A DNA stretch of 64,000 nt from Sphingomonas caseinilytica. Lineage in GTDB: Bacteria; Pseudomonadota; Alphaproteobacteria; Sphingomonadales; Sphingomonadaceae. The translations under genes were made by a program, and so were the position numbers. Location: positions 930,001 to 994,000 of the forward strand of contig NZ_JAMGBA010000001.1 of NCBI RefSeq assembly GCF_023516455.1. The letters are read 5' to 3'. The notes beneath the pieces are model-generated. The model had not been told where the DNA came from. It made no database searches and saw only the letters and a program-made list of their open reading frames with translations. Shown here piece by piece: positions 41,436-50,755 of the stretch. How positions within the stretch are numbered: position 1 is the first letter of the stretch; each line of letters starts with the position of its first letter.

Positions 41436-42745
41436 TGAAGGAAGTGATCCGCTCGGCGGATCCGAGGATCGCGGCACTTATTGCTCGGCAGGCGACCCAA
41501 AATCGCGACCGCGATCAATTGGGTCTCGATCGTATATCCGCCCTGCTTGAAGCGGTTGGCAGGCCGCAGGATCGCCTTCCGCCCATATTCCATGTCGCCG
41601 GTACGAACGGCAAAGGCTCGACCTGCGCATTCCTTCGTGCGGCGTTGGAAGCGGCGGGGAAGCGGGTACACGCCTTCACCAGCCCACATCTGGTCCGATA
41701 CAATGAGCGTATCCGAATTGCAGGCAAGCTGATCGAGGACGCCCAGTTGGGCGAACTGATGGACCGCGTGCTCGACGCCAACGAAGAGCTCGGCGCTAGC
41801 CTGTTCGAAGTGAACACGGCAGTTGCCTTCCTGGCCTTCAGCGAGGCACCTGCCGATGCCTGCATCTTGGAAGTCGGCCTGGGCGGACGGCTCGATGCGA
41901 CCAATGTGGTGGAGAAGCCCCTGGTGTGCGGCATCGCCAGCCTCGGCCTCGACCACCAGGCATTTCTAGGGGACACGCTGAACGAAGTTGCGGCGGAGAA
42001 GGCAGGCATCGCCAAGCGCGGCGTGCCGCTCGTCACGCAGATCTACCCTTCCGCTATTGCCGAGCGCATTGGCGAAATCGCTCATGACGTTGGGGCGATA
42101 TGGGAACCGCGCGGACTGCATTGGGAGGCCGGGGTGCGTCAGGGCAAGCTGCGTTACCGCGATCGCCAAGGTGCCATGGATCTTCCCTTGCCTCGCTTGC
42201 CGGGAAAGTATCAGGCGATGAACGCTGCCCTGGCCGTGGCGATGCTGCGGCATCAATCCCAGATCGCGATACCGGCTTCGGCCTACGGTGCAGCAATGGG
42301 GTGGACGCAGTGGCCGGCCCGGCTGCAGCAGCTTCATGGTGGACCGCTTTTCGCCATGCTGCCCAAAGGCAGTGAATTGTGGGTCGATGGCGGTCACAAC
42401 CCCAGTGCGGCTCAACTGGTCGCTGACTATGCCAAGCGGCAATGGACCGACCGCCTGCCGCTAGTGCTGTTGTTCGCAAGCCTGCAGAGCAAAGATGCGG
42501 CCGGGACCCTGCGTCCGTTCAAGGGTATCGCGACGGAAGTACTGACGCTTCCGATCGATGGGCATGAGTGCCGCACGCCCCGCGAACTCGCACATCTGGC
42601 GGAAAGCATGGGCCTTCCGGCACGCCCCTGTTCGAGCCTTTCCAGCGCCATGACGGCGCTGGCCAAGCCGGCCCGCGTGCTGGTATTCGGATCTCTCTAT
42701 ATGGCCGGCGAGCTGCTCGCCCTTAACGGGCCGCTGCCGGACTAG
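41435..42745 (+). CDS. folC: Folylpolyglutamate/dihydrofolate synthase
   Basis: A 436-residue Mur-ligase-like enzyme that glutamylates folates, and probably dihydropteroate as well. It has the P-loop VAGTNGKGSTC, the metal and folate regions VNTAVAFLAF and LGGRLDATNVV, GLDHQAFLGDT and the C-terminal HNPSAAQ. The start overlaps accD, giving one operon. The last 23 bases overlap the ampG gene on the opposite strand. Confidence 0.95.
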   Translation: MKEVIRSADPRIAALIARQATQNRDRDQLGLDRISALLEAVGRPQDRLPPIFHVAGTNGKGSTCAFLRAALEAAGKRVHAFTSPHLVRYNERIRIAGKLIEDAQLGELMDRVLDANEELGASLFEVNTAVAFLAFSEAPADACILEVGLGGRLDATNVVEKPLVCGIASLGLDHQAFLGDTLNEVAAEKAGIAKRGVPLVTQIYPSAIAERIGEIAHDVGAIWEPRGLHWEAGVRQGKLRYRDRQGAMDLPLPRLPGKYQAMNAALAVAMLRHQSQIAIPASAYGAAMGWTQWPARLQQLHGGPLFAMLPKGSELWVDGGHNPSAAQLVADYAKRQWTDRLPLVLLFASLQSKDAAGTLRPFKGIATEVLTLPIDGHECRTPRELAHLAESMGLPARPCSSLSSAMTALAKPARVLVFGSLYMAGELLALNGPLPD

Positions 42746-44096
42746 CCTCCCCATCCTCCGCCCGCGCGTCGCCCTGCCCTTCGACACCCGCCGTACCGAT
42801 CGAGCTATCAACCAGGCCCGAACGCATCATCAGCCAGAACAAGATGATGCCGGGAAGCGCGGCAACCGTGGTCAGCCAGTAGAAATTGACGTAGCCGACT
42901 GACTCCACGATCGCACCTGCCGTCGTCCCGGTCAGGACGCGCCCAACCACACTCGCCGCAGCCGAGATCAGTGCATATTGCGAGGCCGTGAACTGCAAAT
43001 TGCAGAGAGCGGAGAAGTAGGCAACGACTACCACACCGCCGATGCCGCTGGCGAAATTCTCGAACCCGATACAGGCGGCAAGGCCGATGTTGGTATGTCC
43101 CGACATCGCGAGGAAGGCGAAGGTCGCGTTCGATACGCCCATCAGGATCAAGCTGATCAGCACGGATCGCTTCATCCCGATTTTGGCATAGAGGACGCCG
43201 CCAACGAAGATGCCGATCAGATAGGCCCAGAAGCCGACGCCGACGTCCCAGATAGCGATCTCGTCATTGGTGTAGCCCATGTCGTCCAGAAGCAGGCGCA
43301 GGACCAGCTGACCAAGCGTGTCACCAATCTTGTGAAGCAGGATGAACAGCAGCACGAGCATGGCGCCACGCCGCTTGAAGAACTCCGCGAACGGTCCCCA
43401 GATGGCGGTGACTGCCTCCGACATTCCCTTGCGGGCAGTGGGCTCCTTGTGGCGCTTGGGCTCGCCGACGATGAGGCCGGTCAGCATGGCCGGCAAGGCA
43501 AAGATCGCGCAGGCAAGATAGGCCATTTCCCAACCCACCCGGGCCGCGAGAACCAGTGCCAATGCACCGGCGGCAACCGAGCCGATACGCCAGCCATATT
43601 GCGACATCCCCGACCCGACGCCCAGCTGCCGCGGCTCCAACAGCTCGATGCGATAGGCATCAATGACGATGTCGAACGTTGCGCCCGCAACGCCGACGAG
43701 GATGGCCGCGATCGCGGTTTGATAGATGTTCGCGGAAGGGTCCTGGAACGCCAGGTTGGCAACCGCCGCCATGACCATCAGACCGGACAGGATAAGCCAG
43801 GAAACCCGTTGACCCAGCCTGCCAAGGATCGGCAGCCGAACGCCGTCGACGATCCAGGCCCAGAGGAACTTGAGGTTATAAACGAGGAAGGCCAGCGCGA
43901 AGGTCGTGACGGTCGACTTGGTAATCCCGTCCTGTGCGAGCCGCGTCGTCAGCGTCGCGCCGATCATCGCATAGGGGAAACCCGACGATACCCCTACGAA
44001 GAAAGCAGCGATCGGCGCCTTCTCGAAGTAGGGCTTGATGCCCTGCCAAAGGCCCCTTGTTTCGCCGTCGCTCGGGATTGCTGCTGCTTCGCTCAA
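42723..44096 (-). CDS. ampG: AmpG-type muropeptide permease (MFS)
   Basis: An MFS transporter of about 457 residues with about 12 membrane helices. AmpG-like features are GVSSGFPYAMIGATL in the first helices, LKFLWAWIVDGVRLPILG in the loop, and DIVIDAYRIELLEPRQLG. It imports anhydro-muropeptides for recycling. I place the start at the TTG at 44096, which has GGGGGAGACAAGG upstream. The frame continues to 44249 but into the Rieske gene's 5' region. Divergent from the Rieske gene; 3' overlap with folC. Confidence 0.9.
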   Translation of the reverse strand: MSEAAAIPSDGETRGLWQGIKPYFEKAPIAAFFVGVSSGFPYAMIGATLTTRLAQDGITKSTVTTFALAFLVYNLKFLWAWIVDGVRLPILGRLGQRVSWLILSGLMVMAAVANLAFQDPSANIYQTAIAAILVGVAGATFDIVIDAYRIELLEPRQLGVGSGMSQYGWRIGSVAAGALALVLAARVGWEMAYLACAIFALPAMLTGLIVGEPKRHKEPTARKGMSEAVTAIWGPFAEFFKRRGAMLVLLFILLHKIGDTLGQLVLRLLLDDMGYTNDEIAIWDVGVGFWAYLIGIFVGGVLYAKIGMKRSVLISLILMGVSNATFAFLAMSGHTNIGLAACIGFENFASGIGGVVVVAYFSALCNLQFTASQYALISAAASVVGRVLTGTTAGAIVESVGYVNFYWLTTVAALPGIILFWLMMRSGLVDSSIGTAGVEGQGDARAEDGEASPAAAR

Positions 44097-44241
44097 CGCC
44101 TTGTCTCCCCCGGGCTGGAAATTGTGACGGAGCCTAGCAGCCAGATTCCGTAGGGGAAGCGCAAATAGAGGGCAGCTCGTGCCGAGAAATGGGTCGGTTC
44201 GCCCTTGCAACCGATCGTTTGGAGGCGCAGGATTCCGCTCC

Positions 44242-45381
44242 ATGGACATGCCTCGGAGCCCCCGCCGTCCGACGCCGGGTCAACGCGCGCTTGCCGACGC
44301 GTTGGCGCGAGGTGAGCCGTTCCTCGGTTCCGGCGTCGAGACGCTGTCCGCCAACGTCTACATCGATCCCGAACGCTATGAGGCGGAGCAGCGGCAGATC
44401 TTCGACAAGGTGCCGCACCTACTCGGCCCCTCGGCGCTGCTTCCGGAGAAGCGGCAGGCCGTGGCGCATGACGGTTATGGAACGCCGCTGATCCTGATCC
44501 GTGACGACGACGGCAAGGCACATTTGTTCGCCAATGTCTGCCGCCATCGCGGGACCCGGTTGATCGATAGCCATGAACCGGTCCCGGCCAAGCGGATCGT
44601 CTGCCCCTATCATGCCTGGGCCTATAAGCCGGACGGTGAGCTGACCGGCATGCCGCGCGCCGACTGCTTCCCCGATTTCGACAAGGGCACCCACGGGCTT
44701 CGGGAGTTCCCGTGCGTAGAAGCCGGCGGGCTGATCTGGTGGTCGAAGAATGACGACGCCGATTTCACGGATGCCGAGGCACTTGGTCCCGATCTCGACG
44801 CGTTCGGACTAGGCGATCTCTATCTTTATAAGCGCCGCACGCACGACGTTCCTGCGAACTGGAAGCTGTTCGTCGATGCCTTCCTGGAAAGCTATCACGT
44901 CCAGCGGCTTCACGCCGCGACCATCGCGCCCTTCTTCGCCGATGGGATTACCGTCGCCGACTATATCGGGGTTCATCAACGGGCTGCGGTTGGACGCGAG
45001 GCCTATCTCGCCGAAATCGATCGCGACGATTGGGGCCAGCTGCGCAAGGCGGTGACCTACAGCTATCAACTGTTCCCGGCCTCGGTGATCATCGTCAGTC
45101 CAGACTATATCAACTTGCTGGTTGGTATGCCGCAGGGTGTCGGACGGACTCTGATCGAGGATTTCATGCTGATCCCCGAAAAGCCGACCACCAACGAGGC
45201 CGAAGCCCATTGGCAGCGGAGCTGGGACCTGCTCGATGGCGGGACCTTCGGGGCCGAAGATTTCGGAGCGGCCGCGCTTTGCCATCGCGGACTTGAGTCG
45301 GGCGAGATCGAACAGGTCGTGCTGGGCAAGCTCGAACATGGCATTGCCGACTTCCATCGCAAGATCGAAGCGGCGCTTTAG
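44242..45381 (+). CDS. Rieske aromatic ring-hydroxylating oxygenase, alpha-type
   Basis: A 379-residue Rieske non-haem iron oxygenase. The Rieske cluster ligands are CRH at residues 100-102 and CPYH at 121-124 (C-x-H and C-x2-H). The catalytic domain has the mononuclear iron motif with His in ESYHVQRLHA and the aspartate bridge region. Substrates may be choline- or carnitine-like amines or aromatics. No reductase or ferredoxin gene is adjacent, so electron partners must be elsewhere. ATG at 44242 or 44248. Its stop overlaps the converging regulator by four bases. Confidence 0.92.
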   Translation: MDMPRSPRRPTPGQRALADALARGEPFLGSGVETLSANVYIDPERYEAEQRQIFDKVPHLLGPSALLPEKRQAVAHDGYGTPLILIRDDDGKAHLFANVCRHRGTRLIDSHEPVPAKRIVCPYHAWAYKPDGELTGMPRADCFPDFDKGTHGLREFPCVEAGGLIWWSKNDDADFTDAEALGPDLDAFGLGDLYLYKRRTHDVPANWKLFVDAFLESYHVQRLHAATIAPFFADGITVADYIGVHQRAAVGREAYLAEIDRDDWGQLRKAVTYSYQLFPASVIIVSPDYINLLVGMPQGVGRTLIEDFMLIPEKPTTNEAEAHWQRSWDLLDGGTFGAEDFGAAALCHRGLESGEIEQVVLGKLEHGIADFHRKIEAAL

Positions 45382-45809
45382 ACTTCGGCTTTCGGATAAA
45401 GCGTGAGGCCCCGCGGCGGGCGCGCTTTCTTGCCGGCCAGATAGGAATCCACTGCTTTCAGCGCGGACCTCATCGTCCCATGCGAATAAGGTTTCATCAG
45501 CACACCAACGACCAGCTCGTGAGCGTTGTCCGGCGGCGCGCCCGTTACGAACAACACCGGGATCCCGCGGGTATGCGCCTCCTTTGCCAGGTCGACTCCA
45601 CTGCGCTCTCCCGTCAGGCGGACGTCGCACAGGATCAAATCGACCCGCTCCTTGTCCAGGATTCTGATGGCATCGCGAAAACGATCGAGGGTTGCGACGA
45701 CCTCATATCCCTCGTCGCTGATCAGGTTTTCATTGTCGAATGCCGTGAGCGGCTCATCCTCGACGATGAGGATTCTATTGACGATCCGCTTACGCTTCCC
45801 GAACAGCAT
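45378..45809 (-). CDS. Single-domain response regulator
   Basis: A 143-residue receiver-only protein. Receiver motifs are ILIVEDEPLTA, the phospho-acceptor Asp in LILCDVRLTGE and Lys in VLMKPYSHG. No output domain is present, so it acts through protein contacts, as in CheY-like or phosphorelay regulators. ATG at 45809 has GGAG ten bases upstream; a longer frame to 45836 overlaps the divergent rluB start. Only 11 bases separate the two start codons. Confidence 0.9.
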   Translation of the reverse strand: MLFGKRKRIVNRILIVEDEPLTAFDNENLISDEGYEVVATLDRFRDAIRILDKERVDLILCDVRLTGERSGVDLAKEAHTRGIPVLFVTGAPPDNAHELVVGVLMKPYSHGTMRSALKAVDSYLAGKKARPPRGLTLYPKAEV

Positions 45810-45820
45810 TCCGACTCCGT

Positions 45821-46657
45821 ATGAAAGACAGACCAATTTCGCAACGAACGAAGCGTGCCCCGGTGCCGCGCGGACGAACTCGTCCCGGCGGACCGCCGCA
45901 AAAACCGCGCGGACCCAAGCCTGGACCCGCCCGCGAAGAGGGGCCGCAACGTATCGCCAAGCTGCTCGCGCGGGCCGGAATCGCGTCGCGCCGCGACATC
46001 GAACGGATGATCGCCGAGGGCCGCATCGCGCTCAATGGCGAGAAGCTGACGACGCCCGCGACTCTCCTGGAAAATCTGAATGGCGTGACGGTGGACGGAC
46101 AGCCGGTGAAGCCCGCTGGCGCTGCCCGGCTCTTCCTGTTCTACAAGCCGGCGGGAGCGCTGACCGCTGCTCGCGATCCAAAGGGCAGGCCGACCATCTA
46201 CGACAAGCTGCCGCCGAACCTGCCGCGCCTGATGCCGGTCGGGCGTCTCGACTATATGACTGAAGGCCTGTTGCTGCTGACCAATGATGGCGAGTTGAAG
46301 CGGCAACTCGAACTGCCGAAGACTGGTGTTGTCCGCCGATACCGCGCGAGGGCGTTTGGCGACGTTACCCAGGCTCAGCTCGAAGAGCTTGCCGAAGGGG
46401 TGACGATCGACGGCTTCCGCTACGGCTCCATCGACGCCAACCTCGAGCGGCGGACCGGCCGCAACTGCTGGATCGAGCTGGCGCTGACCGAGGGCAAGAA
46501 CCGCGAAGTCCGCAATGTGCTTGCCCACCTTGGGCTCCAGGTCTCGCGGCTCATTCGGACGCACTACGGGCCTTTCACGGTCGAGGGTTTGGCCCCGGGA
46601 GACATCGGCGAGGTGCAGCGCGAAACCCTGTTCCAGTTCCGCCGGACCTTGAAGTGA
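45821..46657 (+). CDS. RluB/RsuA-type pseudouridine synthase
   Basis: A 278-residue 23S (or 16S) rRNA pseudouridine synthase. A basic disordered N-terminal tail (about 1-40) precedes an S4 domain (RIAKLLARAGIASRRDIERM) and the catalytic domain with Asp in VGRLDYMTEGLLLLTNDG and the GKNREVRNVLAHLGLQV motif. I see no Shine-Dalgarno upstream of the ATG, so it may be leaderless. It is co-directional with rsmD, whose GTG overlaps its stop. Confidence 0.92.
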   Translation: MKDRPISQRTKRAPVPRGRTRPGGPPQKPRGPKPGPAREEGPQRIAKLLARAGIASRRDIERMIAEGRIALNGEKLTTPATLLENLNGVTVDGQPVKPAGAARLFLFYKPAGALTAARDPKGRPTIYDKLPPNLPRLMPVGRLDYMTEGLLLLTNDGELKRQLELPKTGVVRRYRARAFGDVTQAQLEELAEGVTIDGFRYGSIDANLERRTGRNCWIELALTEGKNREVRNVLAHLGLQVSRLIRTHYGPFTVEGLAPGDIGEVQRETLFQFRRTLK

Positions 46658-47193
46658 GGATCATTGCCGGGGAGTGGCGCGGCCGGAAGCTGGTCGCCCC
46701 GGAAGGGCGTCAAACCAGGCCGACCGCCGATCGAACGCGGGAGACATTGTTCTCGATGCTCGCCAGCCGGTTGGGCAGCTTCGAAGGGCTGCGTGTAGCC
46801 GACCTATATGCCGGCAGCGGTGCGCTTGGCATCGAAGCACTGTCGCGCGGCGCGGCGCATGCGACCTTTGTCGAGACTGACCGAGCGGCCTTGAAGGCAA
46901 TCGAGACAAACTCCAAGACGTTGCAAGCCGAAAACCAGATTGCGGTCCGGGCCATGTCGGCGGCCGCCCTGCCTGCTAGCGAACCATTCGACCTGGTGCT
47001 GGCAGATCCACCCTATGAGGCTGGATCGGGTAGCACGGTTGCAGCGGCAGTTTCCAAAGCCGGCTGGCTTTCACCGGGCGGCTGGATGGCCATCGAGACC
47101 CATCGCGGCGACGCAGTTACGCCGCCGGACGGCTGGGAGATCGACGCTGAGCGCGACGTCGGCCGCGCCCGGCTTACGATTTTGCGGGCTTAG
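46654..47193 (+). CDS. rsmD: 16S rRNA (guanine966-N2)-methyltransferase
   Basis: A 179-residue class I methyltransferase. The N-terminal MRIIAGEWRGRKL and TRPTADRTRETLF, SAM motif ADLYAGSGALGIEAL and catalytic DPPY identify RsmD. The GTG at 46654 overlaps the stop of the rluB-like gene, so the two modify rRNA from one operon. The last 20 bases overlap the opposing Lys-rich protein gene. Confidence 0.95.
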   Translation: MRIIAGEWRGRKLVAPEGRQTRPTADRTRETLFSMLASRLGSFEGLRVADLYAGSGALGIEALSRGAAHATFVETDRAALKAIETNSKTLQAENQIAVRAMSAAALPASEPFDLVLADPPYEAGSGSTVAAAVSKAGWLSPGGWMAIETHRGDAVTPPDGWEIDAERDVGRARLTILRA

Positions 47194-47542
47194 CTTTCGC
47201 CGCCTTGTTGGTGTCAGCGAACTCGGTGATCAGCCGAGCGCCGATTGCCGCCGCCGCTGCCTTCCCAGCCTCTTTGACGGCCCGCGACGAGCGGTGCTTC
47301 TTGTCCTTGCTGCCTTCCGCGATCGCAGCCACCGCGGCAGTTGCGCCAATCGCCAGCAGTTCGCCGACCAACGGATGCTCGGCCAGTTTCCACAGCACCT
47401 CGACGCCCTTGTCGGCTTTCGATTTCTTGCCCGACTTGTCTTTCTTGGCGCCCTTTGGAGCGGCCTTCAGCGTTACGGCCTTCGCGGCTTTCGAAGTCTT
47501 CTTCTTCGGCTTCGGCGCAACGGCCGTCTTCGCTTTTGCCAT
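47174..47542 (-). CDS. Lysine/alanine-rich protein, histone-H1-like tail
   Basis: A 122-residue protein. The first about 48 residues are a Lys/Ala/Pro-rich basic tail (PKPKKKTSKAAKAV and so on), like bacterial histone-H1-like proteins. A hydrophobic helical centre (VGELLAIGATAAVAAIAEG) follows and the C-terminus is again basic. Nucleic-acid binding is inferred from charge only. CCGGAGGA sits upstream of the ATG at five bases. Not a recognised family otherwise. Confidence 0.72.
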   Translation of the reverse strand: MAKAKTAVAPKPKKKTSKAAKAVTLKAAPKGAKKDKSGKKSKADKGVEVLWKLAEHPLVGELLAIGATAAVAAIAEGSKDKKHRSSRAVKEAGKAAAAAIGARLITEFADTNKAAKAKPAKS

Positions 47543-47568
47543 TCATTCCTCCGGGGTTGGACAGATAA

Positions 47569-48582
47569 TTATTCCGCGCGTGGTTCCTTTTCGACCATCC
47601 ATGTCTGGCCTTTGCTGACCAACGACTGGAGATCGGCTTTCTTTCCCTTGGCCGCAGCTTCATTCTGCTCGACCACGGCGCTGTCGAATGTCGGTGCCGG
47701 ATCTTCGTAGATGACGCCCAAGGCCATCGGAAAAATCGTCACCGGCATCTCGGCCAGCATATAGGCGACCGAGCGGTTCCTGGGGTTGTGGACGATGACC
47801 TCGTCGCTGTCACCGTCCACCACCTTCAGCCGGTGATGTTCCATGTCGAGCGCAATGCCCTTGGTCCCGCCGGCGAAGAGCATCTTCTGGCCAGCCTGCA
47901 ACCAAAGCTGCTTGTCCGCGGCGACTTCCTTCGAGGTGAAGGGAGCGAATACATCGTCGTTGTAGACGACGCAGTTCTGGTAGATTTCGACGAAGCTGGC
48001 GCCGCGATGGGCGTGCGCCGCCTTCAGCACATCGACCAGATTCTTGTGCACGTCGATGCCGCGGGCGACGAAGCGCGCGCCTGATCCCAGCGCATAGGAG
48101 CAGGGATTGACCGGACGGTCGACCGAACCGAACGGTGTCGAGGGCGAGCGCGTTCCGATCCGCGAGGTCGGCGAATATTGGCCCTTGGTGAGGCCATAGA
48201 TCTCGTTGTTGAACAGCAAGAGCTGGCAATCGAGATTGCGCCGCAAGAGGTGCATCGTGTGATTGCCGCCGATCGACAGCGCATCGCCGTCACCGGTGAT
48301 GATCCACACGTCGAGTTCCGGATTGGCGAGCTTGGTGCCGGTCGCAACGGCGCAGGCGCGGCCGTGGATCGTATGGAAGCCGTAGCTGGCCATATAATAG
48401 GGAAAGCGGCTCGAGCAGCCGATGCCCGAGATGAACACCGTCTTTTCCCGAGCGACGCCGAGGTCCGGCATGGTCCGCTGAACCGCCTTCAGTACGGCAT
48501 AGTCGCCGCAGCCCGGGCACCAGCGAACTTCCTGGTCGCTTGCCCAGTCCTTGGCGGTGGTGACTTTTACTTGCTCGTTCAT
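47569..48582 (-). CDS. korB: 2-oxoglutarate:ferredoxin oxidoreductase subunit beta
   Basis: A 337-residue thiamine-diphosphate subunit. Signatures include WCPGCGDY, the GIGCSSRFPYY cluster-associated segment, the ThDP motif GDGDALSIGGNHTMH and FNNEIYGLTKGQ. Paired with korA it oxidises 2-oxoglutarate or a related 2-oxoacid to the acyl-CoA with reduced ferredoxin. The start at 48582 overlaps the stop of the microprotein gene by four bases. Confidence 0.94.
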   Translation of the reverse strand: MNEQVKVTTAKDWASDQEVRWCPGCGDYAVLKAVQRTMPDLGVAREKTVFISGIGCSSRFPYYMASYGFHTIHGRACAVATGTKLANPELDVWIITGDGDALSIGGNHTMHLLRRNLDCQLLLFNNEIYGLTKGQYSPTSRIGTRSPSTPFGSVDRPVNPCSYALGSGARFVARGIDVHKNLVDVLKAAHAHRGASFVEIYQNCVVYNDDVFAPFTSKEVAADKQLWLQAGQKMLFAGGTKGIALDMEHHRLKVVDGDSDEVIVHNPRNRSVAYMLAEMPVTIFPMALGVIYEDPAPTFDSAVVEQNEAAAKGKKADLQSLVSKGQTWMVEKEPRAE

Positions 48583-48665
48583 GTCAAATAACCGTTGAGC
48601 CAGAGATAGAGGAAGATCACCAAAAGCAGCATGGCGATCATTGGCCAGGGGTTGATCGGCTTCAC
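48579..48665 (-). CDS. 28-residue membrane microprotein between korA and korB
   Basis: A 28-residue frame starting GTG at 48665, with a hydrophobic helix (MIAMLLLVIFLYLWLNGYL) after the polar start KPINPWP. Its TGA overlaps the korB ATG as ATGA, the classic sign of translational coupling. AAGGGG lies nine bases before the GTG. Too short for family recognition. It may anchor or regulate the KorAB complex at the membrane; this is inference. Confidence 0.6.
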   Translation of the reverse strand: MKPINPWPMIAMLLLVIFLYLWLNGYLT

Positions 48666-48680
48666 GGCCAAACACCCCTT

Positions 48681-48734
48681 AAGGTCGCAAATGTCTCAAG
48701 GTCAGGCGACATTTCGTGCGACTTTAGTGACCTT
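48681..48734 (-). promoter_or_regulatory. Nested inverted repeats just after korA
   Basis: AAGGTC (48681) with GACCTT (48729) and, within, AAATGTC (48689) with GACATTT (48708) form nested hairpins between korA and the microprotein. They could set mRNA stability or attenuate downstream expression. Confidence 0.45.
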
Positions 48735-48735
48735 T

Positions 48736-50622
48736 TCACCGGATCGCCTCCTCGATCGCGGCTTCGATTTCGGCGATCGTGAATGGCTGCCCCGAAACCT
48801 TGTTCAAAGGTCGGGCATCGACCAGGAACTGGTCGCGAAGCAAGGTCTTCAGTTGTCCGCTATTCATCTCCGGAACGAGGATATGATCATAGCTCTTGAG
48901 TAGGACAGCCAAATTTTTCGGGAACGGCGCGATGTAGCGGATGTGGATGTGGCTGACGTCCAGCCCGCGAGCGCGCGAGCGCCGAACCGCCTGGTGGATC
49001 GGGCCGAACGTCGAACCCCAACCGACAACCACCATCCGGCCGTTGTTGGTACCGAGGCAGACGTCCTGGTCCGGAATGGAATCCGCGACGCCATTGACCT
49101 TGGCGGCACGAAGCCGGGTCATTTCGGCATGCGCTTCCGGCGAATAGTCGATGTTGCCGGTGCCGGGGTTCTTCTCGATGCCGCCGATGCGATGTTCGAG
49201 CCCGACCGTCCCTGGCTTGATCCACGGACGCGCCAAATCCTCGTTGCGCTGATAGGGCATGACCTGGTCGTTGTCCGGTTCCAGCGCCGACCCTTCGGCG
49301 AACGTCACCGGGAACGGCTCATAAGCCGACATGTCCGGCACCTTCCACGGCTCGGCCGCATTGGCGATGTAGCCGTCGGTGAGCAGCATGACCGGCGTCA
49401 TGTAACGGGTCGCGATGCGGACCGCCTCGATCGCGCAATCGAAGGCGTCGGCGGGCGAGCGGGCGGCGATCACCGGCATCGGCGCATCGCCATTGCGGCC
49501 ATAGACGGCCTGATAGAGATCCGACTGCTCGGTCTTGGTCGGAAGACCGGTCGACGGCCCGCCGCGCTGCGAGTTGACGATGACCAGCGGAAGCTCGGTC
49601 ATGATCGCAAGACCCATGGCCTCGCCCTTCAAGGCGATGCCCGGACCGGACGAAGAGGTAACGCCGAGCGACCCGGCGTAGCTTGCGCCGATGGCCGAGC
49701 AGATCGCGGCAATCTCATCCTCCGCCTGGAATGTGGTGATGCCATATTCCTTGAGGCGCGACAGGTGATGGAGGATCGCCGATGCCGGCGTGATCGGATA
49801 GCCGCCGAAGAACATCGGCAATTCGGCCAGCTGCGCACCGGCCATGAGGCCCAGCGACAAGGATTCAGCGCCAGTGACGGTCCGATAAAGACCTGGCTCG
49901 GCCGGCGCCGCGGCGAGGTGCCGCTGGTGAACCTGTCCGCCGATTTCCGCGGTTTCGCCATAGGCATGGCCGGCGTTCAAAGCAGCGATATTGGCTTCGG
50001 CGAGCTGCGGCGCCTTGGCGAACTTGGCGTTGAGCCAATCGATGATCGGCTGCCGGTCGCGATCGAACATCCAGAGCGCGAGGCCCAAGGTCCACATGTT
50101 CTTGCAGCGCAAGGCTTCCTTGTTGCCGAGGCCGAACGGCTTCACTGCGTCGAGAGTCAGCTGCGATATGTTGAAATGGACCAGCTGCCATTTGGCGAGG
50201 CTGCCGTCCTCCAGCGGATTATTCTCGTAACCGGCCTTGGCGAGGTTGCGCGGCGTGAACTCCCCTTCGTCGGCGATGATCAGGCCGCCTTCGCGCAGCG
50301 CCTTGGTATTCATCTTCAGCGCCGCCGGGTTCATCGCGATGAGAACGTCCGGCGCATCGCCCGCGGTTTCGATCGCGGACGAGCCGAAATTGATCTGGAA
50401 GGCGGAGACACCAAACGTCGTCCCTTGCGGCGCGCGGATCTCCGCCGGGAAATCGGGGAAGGTGGCGAGGTCGTTTCCGGCGAGCGCGGTGGACAGGGTG
50501 AACTGGCCACCGGTCAGCTGCATTCCGTCTCCGGAATCCCCGGCGAAGCGGACGACAACCGCCTCCAGTGCGGGCCGCGCTTTGGCCTCGTTCTCCGTTA
50601 CTTCGTGAGTGGCCGTGGCCAT
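48736..50622 (-). CDS. korA: 2-oxoglutarate:ferredoxin oxidoreductase subunit alpha (gamma fused)
   Basis: A 628-residue protein with an N-terminal gamma-type domain (VVRFAGDSGDGMQLTGGQF, about 20-215) fused to the alpha pyruvate/2-oxoacid ferredoxin oxidoreductase domain (GAESLSLGLMAGAQLAELP, GGYPITPASAILH, FQAEDEIAAICSAIGASYAG), with a C-terminal RIGGIEKNP and LVPEMNSGQLKTL. This two-subunit type is the aerobic KorAB of bacteria such as sphingomonads. ATG at 50622 has AAGGACG upstream. Confidence 0.94.
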   Translation of the reverse strand: MATATHEVTENEAKARPALEAVVVRFAGDSGDGMQLTGGQFTLSTALAGNDLATFPDFPAEIRAPQGTTFGVSAFQINFGSSAIETAGDAPDVLIAMNPAALKMNTKALREGGLIIADEGEFTPRNLAKAGYENNPLEDGSLAKWQLVHFNISQLTLDAVKPFGLGNKEALRCKNMWTLGLALWMFDRDRQPIIDWLNAKFAKAPQLAEANIAALNAGHAYGETAEIGGQVHQRHLAAAPAEPGLYRTVTGAESLSLGLMAGAQLAELPMFFGGYPITPASAILHHLSRLKEYGITTFQAEDEIAAICSAIGASYAGSLGVTSSSGPGIALKGEAMGLAIMTELPLVIVNSQRGGPSTGLPTKTEQSDLYQAVYGRNGDAPMPVIAARSPADAFDCAIEAVRIATRYMTPVMLLTDGYIANAAEPWKVPDMSAYEPFPVTFAEGSALEPDNDQVMPYQRNEDLARPWIKPGTVGLEHRIGGIEKNPGTGNIDYSPEAHAEMTRLRAAKVNGVADSIPDQDVCLGTNNGRMVVVGWGSTFGPIHQAVRRSRARGLDVSHIHIRYIAPFPKNLAVLLKSYDHILVPEMNSGQLKTLLRDQFLVDARPLNKVSGQPFTIAEIEAAIEEAIR

Positions 50623-50755
50623 GATCGTCCTTCGAGTGTTTGGTTTGAAACCCACATTAGGACTGTGAGGGTGATTCCGCCACCTTTTCGTCGGCATTTT
50701 CCCCAATGCGATCCTATCCAGTCCGCGCTAAAGTGCATTCGGGGGGAGCAAGCCG

